Shown: positions 34,886 to 46,800 of the stretch, piece after piece
Layout: each line of letters begins with the position of its first letter
How positions within the stretch are numbered: the stretch's first letter is position 1
Source of the DNA: Hyperoodon ampullatus
Lineage: Eukaryota; Chordata; Mammalia; Artiodactyla; Ziphiidae
Length of the DNA: 64,000 nt
Direction: 5' to 3'
NCBI GenBank assembly: GCA_949752795.1
Contig: CATKHW010000390.1
Coordinates: forward strand, 248,001 to 312,000
The notes under the pieces: model-generated
Told to the model about the DNA's origin: nothing
The model's input: the letters and a program-made list of their open reading frames with translations, nothing else
Database searches by the model: none
Position numbers and translations under genes: made by a program

Positions 34886-37800
34886 GATGGCAAGGGCATG
34901 AAGCAATGTGATCCCAATGGTCATGGAGGATTGTGATGACAAGCGCATGGAGAATTGTGATGACAAGATTATGTACCATTTTGTTGACAAAGGCAAGGAG
35001 CATTATGATGACAAGGTTCATGGAGCACTGTGATGACAAGCATCACGGAGCATAGTGATTACAGGGGTCATGGAGCATTGGGATGACAAGCGCATGGATC
35101 ATTGTGATGACAATGGTCATGGAGCATTTTAATGACAAGAGTCCCGGATCATTGTGTTGTCAGGGTTCATGCAGCGTTGTGATGACAGTGGTCATGGAGC
35201 ATTGTGATGACAGGGGTCATGGCGCATTGTGATGAGAAGGTCATGGAGCATTGGGCTGAAAATGTCCATGGAGTACCGTGATGACAGGGGTCATGGAGCA
35301 TTGTGATGACAAGGTACTGGAGCACTGTGATGAGAAGACCATGGAGCCTTGTGATGACAAGTCTCATGGAGCATTCTGATGAAAAGTGCCATGGAGCATT
35401 GTGATTACAGGGGTCTTGGAGCATTGTGATGACAAGGGCATGGAGCATTGGGATGAGAAGGCCATGGAGCGTTCTGATGACATGCATCATGGAGCTTTGT
35501 GATGACAAGGGCATGGAGCATTGTGATTACAGCGGTCTTGGAGCACTATGATGAAAAGGGCATGGATCATTGTGATGAAAAAGGCATGGAGCCTTGTCAT
35601 GACAGGGTTCAAGGAGCAAACTGACAACAAGTGTCAGGGAGCATTGTGATGACAAGGGTATTGATTATTGTGATGACAAAGGTCATGGAGCACTGTGATG
35701 AGAAGACCATGGATACTTGTGATGACGAGCGTCATGGGGCGTTGTGATGATAAGTGTTATGGAACATATTGATCACAAGGATTTGGAGCATTTTGATGAC
35801 AGAGGTCATGGAGCATTTTGGTTTCATTGTGATGACAATAGCGTGAAGCATTATGATGATGGGCATGGTGCATTGTGATGACAGGGTTCATGGAGCATTG
35901 AGATGAAAAGGGGCATGGAGCATTGCGATTACAGGAGTCTTGGAGCATTGTGATGACAAAGGCATGGAACATCGTGAATGAGAAGGCCATGGAGCATTCT
36001 GTTGACATGCGTCATGGAGCTTTGTGATGACAAGGGCATGGAGCATTGTGATTACAGGGGTCTTGGAGCATTGTGATGACAAGGGTCATGGAGCCTTGTG
36101 ATGACAAGGCTGTGGAACATTGTGATGGCAGGGGTCATGGAGCATTGTTATGACAGGGGTAATGGAGCATTGTGATGACAAGGGCATGGAGCATTGGTCT
36201 GAAAAGTTTCATGGATTATTGTGATGAGAGGGGGCAAGGAGCATTGTGATGACAAGGGCATGTAACACTGTGATACATGGGTCATGGAGGATTGTAATGA
36301 GAAGCGCATGGAGCATTGTGATAAGAATGGCATCGAGCATTGTGATGAAAAGCATCATGGAGCCTGTGATGACAAGGGCATGGAACAATGTGATGAGAGG
36401 GTTCATGGAGCATTGTGATGACAATGGCATGCAGCATTGTGATGACAAGGGTCATTGAGCTTTGTAATGACAAAGGTCATGGAGCATTTTGATGACAAGG
36501 GTGTGGTGCATTCTGTTGTGAAGGGCAGGGAGCATTGTGATGACAGGGGTTATGGAACATTGTGATGTCAGGGGAATGGAGCATTGTGATGATAAAGGCA
36601 TGTAGCATTGTTGTGACAAGGGTCATGGAATATTGTGATGACAGGGGTGAGGGAGTATTGTGTTGACTAGTGATTGAACATTGTGATATCAGTGGTGAGA
36701 GAGCATTTTGATGAGAAGTGCATGGAGCAGTGTGATGACAAGGTTTATGGAGCATTGTGATGACAAAGATGTGGAGCATTGTGATGACAAGTGCATGGCA
36801 CATTGTGATGCCATGGGTCATGGAGTATTGTGCTAACAAAGGCATTGATCATTGGGAGGACAAGGGTCACCAAGCATTGTGATGAAATGTTCATGGAGCT
36901 CTGTGGTGACAAAGGTCACAGAGCATTGTGATGACGAGGGCATGGACCATTGTAATGACAAAGGTCATGAAGCATTGTTATGACTGGAGTCATGGAGCAT
37001 TGTGATGACAGGGGTCATAGAGCATTGTGATGAAAGGGCATGGAGCATTGTGATGACAGGGGCATGTTGCATTGGTTTGACAAGTTTCAGGGATTATTGT
37101 GATGACAGTGGGCATGGCGCATTGTGATGACAAGGGCATGGAGCATTGTGATGAGAAGGTCATGGAGTATTGTGAAGAAGGGTGTCAGGGAGCATTGTGA
37201 TGACATATGTCGTGGTCCATTGCGATGACAATGGAATGGAGCATTGTGATGCCAAGTGTCATGGAGGATTGTGATGACAAAGGTAATGGAGCATTTTGAT
37301 GACAAGCGCTTGGGGCATTGTGATGACAAGGGTCATGGAGCATTGTGATAACAAGAGCCATTGAGAATTTTGATGACATGTTCATGAAGCATTGTGATGA
37401 CAATCACATGGAGCTTGCTGTGACAGGGATCATGGAGCAGTGCGATGAAAAGTGCATAGAGAATTGTGATGACAAAGCATGTAACACTGTGATGAAAAGC
37501 ATCATGGAGCACAGTGATGCCAAGAACGTGGAGAATTGTTATGACAGGGGACATGGAGCATTGTGATGACCAGGGCATGGAGTATTGTGATGGCAAGACC
37601 GTGGAGCATTGTGATGAGAAGACCATGGATAATTGTGATGATGAGCGTCATGGAGCACTGTAATGACAAGGGGTATGGAGCATTGTGATGACAGGGGTCA
37701 TGGAGCATTGTGATGACAAGGTTCATGGAGCATTCTGATGACAAGCTTGTGGAGTATTTTGATGACAATGACATGGAGCATTTTGATGAAAATGGCATGG

Positions 37801-40800
37801 GGCATTGTGATGAAAAAGACATGGAGCCTTTTCATGACAGTTTTCAGGGAGCATTCTGACGACAAGTGTCAGGGAGCATTGTGATGACAAAGGTCATGGA
37901 GAATTGTGACGACAAGGGCATGGAGTATTGTGATGACAAGCACATGGAGCTTGCTATGACGGGGTCATGGAGCATTGTGATGACAAGTGCATAGAGAATT
38001 GTGATGACAAAGCATGTAACACTGTGATGAGAAGTGTCATGGAGCATAGTGATGCCAAGATCATGGAGAATTGTGATGACAGGGGACATGGAGCATTGTG
38101 ATGACCAGGGCATGGAGCATTGCGATGGCAAGATCGTGGAGCACTGTGATGAGAAGACCATGGATAATTGTAATGACGAGGGTCATGGAGCACTGTAATG
38201 ACAAGGGGTATAGAGCATTGTGATGACAGTGGTCATGGAGCATTGTGATGACCGGGGACATGGAGCATTGTGATGCCCAAGGCATGGAGCACTGTGATAG
38301 CAAGACCGTGGAGCATTGTGATGAGAAGACCATGGATAATTGTGATGAGGAGCGTCATGGAGCACTGTAATGACAAGTGGTATGGAGCCTTGTGATGACA
38401 GGGGTCATGGAGCATTGTTATGACAGTGGTCATGGAGCATTGTGATGACAAGTGTCATGGAGCATTTTGATGACAAGGGCGTGGAGCATTGTGATGAGAA
38501 GACCATGGACAATAGTGATTACGAGTGTCATGGAGCACTGTAATGACAGCAGTATGGAGCATTGTGATGACAGGGGTCATGGAGCATTGTGATGACTGGG
38601 GACATGGAGCATTGTGATGACCAGGGCATGGAGCATTGTGATGGCAAGACCGTGGAGCACTGTGATGAGAAAACCATGGATAATTGTGATGACGAACATC
38701 ATGGAGCACTGTAATGACAAGGGGCATGGAGCATTGTGATGACAGGTGTCATGGAGCATTGTGATGACAGGGGTCATGGATCATTGAGATGACAAAGGTC
38801 ACGGAGCATTCTGATGACAAGCTTGTGGAGTATTGTGATGACAATGGCATGAAACATTGTGATGAAAAGGGCATGGATCATTGTGATGAAAAAGGCATGG
38901 AGACTTGTCATGACAGTGTTCAATGAGCATACTGATGACAAGTGTCAGGGAGCATTGTGATGACAAGTGTATTGAGAATTGTGATGACAAAGGTCATGGA
39001 GCATTGTGATGAGAAGTCCATGGATAATTGTGATGACCAGCGTCATGGGGCGTTGTGATGACAAGTGTTATGGAACATTGTGATCACAAGGGTTTGGAGC
39101 ATTGTGATGAGAGAGGTCATGGAGAATTTTGATTTCATTGTGATGACAATAGCATGAAGCATTATGATGATGGGCATGGTGCATTGTGATGACAGGGTTC
39201 ATGGAGCATTGAGATGAAAAGAGTCATGGATCATTGTAATAACAAGGGTCTTGGAGCATTGTGATGACAAGGGCATGGAGTATTGTGATGAGAAGGCCAT
39301 GGAGCATTCTGATGACATGCGTCAGGGAGCTTTGGGATGACATGGGCATGGAGCATTGTGATTACAGGGGTCTTGGAGCATTGTGATGACAAGGGCCATG
39401 GAGTCTTGTGATGACAAGGCCGTAGAACATTGTGATGGCAGGGGTCATGCAGCATTGTTATGACAGGTGTAAGGGAGCATTGTGATGACAAGGGCATGGA
39501 GCATTGGTCTGAAAAGTTTCATGGATTATTGTGATGAGAGTGAGCATGGAGCATTGTGATGACAAGGGCACGGAACACAGTGATACATGTGTCATGGAGG
39601 ATTGCAATGACAAGGGCATGGAGCATTGTGATGACAAGCGTCAAGGAGCTTTGTGATGACAACGGCATGGAGCAATGTGATGAGAGGTTTCATGGAGCTT
39701 TGTGATGACAATGGCATGGAGCATTGTGATTCCAAGGGTCATGGAGCTTTGTGATGACATAGGCCATGGAGCATTTTGATGACAAGGGCGTGGTGCATTG
39801 TGATGAGAAGGGCAGGGAGCATTGTGATGACAGGGTCATGGAGCAATTGGATGAAAAGGGTCATGGAACATTTTGATGACAGTGTTTATGGAACATTGTG
39901 ATGTTAGAGGTCATGGAGCATTGTGATGTAAAGGGTCATGGAGCATTGTGATGTCAGGGGTCATGGAGCATTGTGATGATAAGAGCATGTAGCATTGTTG
40001 TGACAAGGGTCATGGAACATTGGGATGACAGGGTGGAGGGAGTATTGTGTTGACTAGTTATGGAACATTGTGATATCAGTGGTGAGAGAGCATTTTGATG
40101 AGAGGTGCATGGAGCATTGTGATGACAAGGCTGTGGAGCATTGTGATGAGAAACGCAGGGCACATTGTGATGACATGGGTCATGGAACATTGTGCTGACA
40201 AACGCATGGAGCATTGTGATGACAAGGTTTATGGAGCATTGTGATGACAAAGATGTGGAGCATTGTGATGACAAGCGCATGGCACATTTGATGCCATGTG
40301 TCATGGAGTAATGTGCTGACAAAGGCATGGAGCATTGTGATGACAAGGGTCACCGAGCATTGTGATGAAATGTTCATGGAGTGTTGTGGTCACAAAGGTT
40401 ACAGAGCCTTGTGATGACGAGGGCATGGACCATTGTGATGACAAAGGTCATGAAGCATTGTGATGACTGGAGTCACGGAGCATTGTGATGACAGGGGTCA
40501 TAGAGCATTGTGATGAAAGGGCATGGAGCATTGTGATGACAGGGGCATGTTGCATTGGTTTGACAATTTTCAGGGATTATTGTGATGACAGTGGGCATGG
40601 CGCATTGTGATGACAAGGGCATGGAGCATTGTGATGAGAAGGTCATGGAGTATTGTGAAGAAGGGTGTCAGGGAGCATTGTGATGACATATGTCATGGTC
40701 TATTGCAATGACAATGGAATGTAGCATTGTGATGCCAATTGTCATGGAGGATTGTGATGACAAAGGTAATGGAGCATTTTGATGACAAGGGCTTGGAGCA

Positions 40801-43800
40801 TTGTGATGACAAGGGTCATGGAGCATTGTGATAACAAGGGCCATTAAGAATTTTGATGACATGTTCATGAAGCATTGTGATGACAATCACATGGAGCTTG
40901 CTATGACAGGGGTCATGGAGCATTGCGATGACAAGTGCATAGAGAATTGTGATGACAAAACATGTAACACTGTGATGAGAAGTATCAGAGAACATAGTGA
41001 TACCAAGAACGTGGAGAATTGTTATGACAGGGGACATGGAGCATTGTGATGACCAGGGCATGGAGCATTGTGATGGCAAGACCGTGGAGCACTGTGATGA
41101 GAAGACCATGGATAATTGTGATGACGAGCGTCATGGAGCACTGTAATGACAAGGGGTATGGAGCATTGTGATGACAGGGGTCATGGAGCATTGTGATGAC
41201 TGGGGACATGGAGCATTGTGATGACCAGGGCATGGAGCCTTGTGATGTCAAGATCGTGGAGCACTGTGATGAGAAGATCATGGATAATTGTGATGATGAG
41301 TGTCATGGAGCACTGTAATGACAAGGGGTATAGAGCATTGTGATGACAGTGGTCATGGAGCATTGTGATGACCGGGGACATGGAGCATTGTGATGCCCAA
41401 GGCATGGAGCACTGTGATGGCAAGACCGTGGAGCATTGTGATGAGAAGACCATGGATAATTGTGATGAGGAGCGTCATGGAGCACTGTAATGACAAGTGG
41501 TATGGAGCCTTGTGATGACAGGGGTCATGGAGCATTGTTATGACAGTGGTCATGGAGCATTGTGATGACAAGTGTCATGGAGCATTTTGATGACAAGGGC
41601 GTGGAGCATTGTGATGAGAAGACCATGGACAATTGTGATTACGAGTGTCATGGAGCACTGTAATGACAAGCGGTATGGAGCATTGTGATGACAGGGTCAT
41701 GGAGCATTGTGATGACTCGGGACATGGAGCATTGTGATGACCAGGGCATGGAGCATTGTGATGGCAAGACCGTGGAGCACTGTGATGAGAAGACCATGGA
41801 TAATTGTGATGACGAACATCATGGAGCACTGTAATGACAAGGGGCATGGAGCATTGTGATGACAGGTGTCATGGAGCATTGTGATGACAGGGGTCATGGA
41901 TCATTGAGATGAAAAGTGTCACGGAGCATTCTGATGACAAGCTTGTGGAGTATTGTGATGACAATGGCATGGAGCATTGTGATGAAAAGGGCATGGATCA
42001 TTGTGATGAAAAAGGCATGGAGACTTGTCACGACAGGTTTCAATGAGCAAACTGATGACAAGTATCAGGGAGCATTGTGATGACAAGTGTATTGAGAATT
42101 GTGATTACAAAGGTCATGGAGCATTGTGATGAGAAGTCCATGGATAATTGTGATGACGAGCGTCATGGAACACTGTAATGACAAGGGGTATGGAGCATTG
42201 TGATGACAGGGTTCATGGAGCATTCTGAAGACAATGATCAGGGAGCATTCTGATGACAAGCTTGTGGAGTATTGTGATGACAATGACATGGAGCGTTGTG
42301 ATGAAAAGGGCATGGAGCATTCTTATGAAAAAAGCATGGAGCCTTTTCATGACAGTGTTCAAGGAGTATTCTGATGACAAGTGTCAGGGAGCATTGTGAT
42401 GACAAGTGTATTGAGAATTGTGATGACAAAGGTCATGGAGCATTGTGACGACAAGTGCATGGAGTATTGTCATGACAGTCATCATGGAGTGTTGTGATTT
42501 CAAGTGTTATGGAACATTGTGATCACAAGGGGTTGGAGCATTGTGATGACAGAGGTCATGGACCATTTTGATTTCAAGGAGCATGGAGCATTGTGATGAC
42601 AAGGGCATGGAGCAATGTGATCCCAAGGTTCATGGAGGATTGTGATGAAAATGGTAATGGAGTATTGTGATGACAAGCTCATGGAGCATTGTGATGACAA
42701 GGTCATGTAGGATTTTGATGACACAGGCATGGAGAATTGTGATGATAAGGGTCATGGAGCACTGTGATGATAAGCGTCACGGAGCATTGTGATTACAGGG
42801 GTCATGGAGCATTGGGATGACAAGGGCATGGATCATTGTGATGACAAGTGTCATGGAGCATTGGGCTGAAAATGTTCATGGAGCATTGTGATGACAAGGG
42901 AATGGAGCATTGTGATGACAAGAGTCCCGGAACATTGTGTTGTCAGGGGTCATGGAGTGTTGTGATGACAGTGGTCATGGAGGATTGTGATGATATGGGT
43001 CATGGAGCATTGTGATGAGAAGGTCATGAAGCATTGGGCTGAAAATGTTCATGGAGTATTGTGATGACACGGGTCATGGAGCATTGTAATGAGAAGGGAA
43101 TTGAGCACTGTGATGACAAGGTCCTGGAGCATTGTGATGGGAAGTCCATGGAGCCTTGTGATGACAATTCTCATGGAACATTCTGATGAAAAGGGGCATG
43201 GAGCATTGTGATTACAGGGGTCTTGGAGCATTGTGATGACAAGGGCATGGAGTATTGTGATGAGAAGGCCATGGAGCATTCTGATGACATGCGTCATGGA
43301 GCTTTGTGCTGACAAGGGCATGGAGTATTGTGATGAAAATGGCATGGATCATTGTTATGAAAAAGGCATGGAGCCTTGTCATGACAGGGTTCAAGGAGCA
43401 TACTGACGACAAGTGTCACGGAGCATTGTGATGACAAGTGTAATGAGCATTGTGATGACAAAGTTCATGGAGCATTGTGATGAGAAGACCATGGATAATT
43501 TTGATGATGAGCGTCATGGGGTGTTGTGATGATAAGTTTTATGGAACATTGTGATCACAAGGGTTTGGAGCATTGTGATGACAGAGGTCATGGAGCATTT
43601 TGATTTCATTGTGATGACAATAGCCTGAAGCATTATGGTGATGGGCATGGTGCATTGTGATGAGAGCGTTCATGGAGCATTGAGATGAAAAGGGGCATGG
43701 AGCATTGTGATTACAGGGGTCTTGGAGCATTGTGATGACAAGGGCATGGAACAATGTGATGAGACGGTTCATGGAACATTGTGATTCCAAGGGTTATGGA

Positions 43801-46800
43801 GCTTTGTGATGACAAAAGTCATGGAGCATTTTGATGTCAAGGGCGTGGTGCATTGTGATGAGAAGGGCAGGGAGCATTTTGATGACAGGGTCATGCAGCA
43901 ATTTGATGAAAAGTGTAATGGAACATTTTGATGACAGGGGTTATAGAACATTGTGATGTCAGGGGTCATGGAGCTTTGGGATGAAAAGCGTCATGGAGCA
44001 TTTTGATGACAGGGGTTATGGAACATTGTGATGTCAGGGGTCATGGAACATTGTGATGATAAGGGGATGTAGCATTGTGATGACAGGGGTCATGCAACAT
44101 TGTGATTACAGGGGTGAGGGAGTATTGTGATGACTAGTGATGGAACATTGTGATATCTCTGTTGAGAGAGCATTTTGATGAGAAGTGCATGGAGCATTGT
44201 GATTACAAGGTTTATGGAGCATTACGATGACAAGGTTGTGGACCGTTGTGATGAAAATTACGTGGCACATTGTGATGACAAGGGTCATGGAGCATTGTTC
44301 TGACAAAGGCATGGAGCATTGTGATGACAAGGGTCACGGAGCATTGTGATGAAACGTTCATGGAGTATTGTGGTTACAAAGGTCATAGAGCCTTGTGATG
44401 ATGTGGGCATGGACCACTGTGATGACAAATGTTATGAAGCATTGTGATGACTGGAGTCACAGAGCATTGTGATGACAAGGGTCATGGAGCATTGTGATGA
44501 CAAGGGCATGGAGCATTGTGATGACAGGGGCATGGAGCATTGGTCTGACAAGTTTAATAGATTATTGTGATGACAGTGGGCATGGGGCATTGTGATGACA
44601 AGGGCATGGGGCATTGTGATGAGAAGGTCATGGAGTATTGTGAAGACAGGTGTCAGGGAGCATTGTGATGACATATGTCATGGTCCATTGCGATGACAAT
44701 GGCATGGAGCATTGTGATGCCAAATGTAATGGAGGATTGTGATGACAAATATAATGGAGCATTGTGATGACTAGGGCTTGGAGCATTATGATGACAAGGG
44801 CCATTGAAAATTTTCATGACAAGGTCGTGAAGCATTGTGATGACAAGGTGCTGGAGCATTGTGATGAGAAAACCATGGAGCCTTGTGAGACAAGTCTCAT
44901 GGAGCATACTGATGAAAAGGGGCATGGAGCATTTTGATTAGAGTGTCTTGGAAAATTGTGATAACAAGGGCATGGAGCATTGTGATGAGAAGGCCAAGGA
45001 GCAGTCTGATGACATGCGTCATTGAGCTTTGTGATGACAAGGGCATGGAGCATTGTAATTACAGGCGTCTTGGAGCATTGTGATGAAAAAGGCATGGATC
45101 ATTGTGATGAAAAAGGCATGGAGCCTTGTCATGACAGGGTTCAAGGAGCATACAGAGAACAAGTGTCAGGGAGCATTTTGATGACAAGTGTGTTGAGCAT
45201 TGTGATGACAAAGGTCATGGAGCATTGTGAAGAGAAGACCATAGATAATTGTGATGACGAGCGTCATGGGGCATTGTGATGACAAGTGTTATGGAATATG
45301 GTGATCACAAGGGTTTGGAGCAGTGTTATGACAGAGGTCATGGAGCATTTTGATTTCATTGTGATGACAATAGCCTGAAGCATTATGATGATGGGCATGG
45401 TGCATTGTGATGACAGGGTTCATGGATCATTGAGATAAAAAGGGACATGGAGCATTGTGATTACAGGGGTCTTGGAGCATTGTGATGAGAAGGGTCATGG
45501 AGCCTTGTGATGACAAGGCCATGGAACATCGTGATGGCAGGGATCATGGAGCATTGTTATCACAGGGGTAATGGAGCATTGTGATGGCAAGGGCATGGAG
45601 CATTCTGATGACATGCATCATGGAGCTCTGTGATGACAAGGGCATGTAGCACTGTGATTACAGGTGTCTTGGAGCATTGTGATGACAAGGGTCATGGAGC
45701 CTTGTGATGACAAGCCCGTGGAACGTTGTGATGGCAGTGTTCATGGAGCATTGTTATGACAGGGGTAATGGAGCATTGTGATGACAAGGGCATGGAACAT
45801 TTGTCTGAAAAGTTTCATGGATTATTGTGATGAGAGTGGGCATGGAGCATTGTGATGACTAGGGCACGGAACACAGTGATCCATGGGTCATGGAGGATTG
45901 TAATGACAAGGGCATGGAGCATTGTGATGAGAAGGGCATCGAGCAGTGTGATGACAAGCACCATGGAGCTTTTTGATGACAATTGCATGGAACAATGTGA
46001 TGAGAGGTTTCATGGAGTATTGTGATGACAATGGCATGGAGCATTGTGATGCCAAGGGTCATGGAGCTTTGTGATGACAAAGGTCATGGAGCATTTTGAT
46101 GACAAGGGCGTGGTGCATTGTGATGAGAAGGGCAGGGAGCATTGTGATGACATTGTCATGGACCAATTTGATGAAAAGGGTCATGGAACATTTTGATGAG
46201 AGGCGTTATGTAACATTGTGATGTCAGGGGTCATGGAGCATTTTGATGAAAAGGGTCATGGAGCATTTTGATGACAGGGGTTATGGAACATTGTGATGTC
46301 AGGGATCATCGAACATTGTGATGATAAGTGCATGTAGCATTGTGATGACAGGAGTCATGGAACATTGTGATGACAGGGTTGAGGGAGTATTGTGATGAAT
46401 AGTGATGTAACATTGTGATATCAGTGGTGAGAGAGCATTTTGATTTGAAGTGCATGGAGCATTGTGATGACAAGGTTTATGGAGCATTGTGATGACAAGT
46501 TTGTGGAGCACTGTGACGGCAAGCGCATGGTGCATTGTGATGACATGGGTCATGGAGCATTGTGCTGACAAGCGCATGGAGCATTGTGATGACAATGGTC
46601 ATGGAGCATTGTGCTGAGAAAGGCATAGAGCATTGTGATGACAAAGGTCAAAGAGCATTGTGATGAAAAGTTCATGAAGCATTGTGGTTAAAATAGTCAC
46701 AGTGACTGTTGATGACAAGGGCATGGACCACTGTGATGACAAAGGTCATGAAGCCTTGTGATGACTGGAGTCACGGAGCATTGTCATGACAGGGGTCATG

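Noticed and set aside
34476..35039. Overlapping frames of 97-144 codons across the SINE
   Set aside because: They are created by the GC-rich tRNA-derived SINE and its A tail joined to flanking repeats, with no conserved protein.
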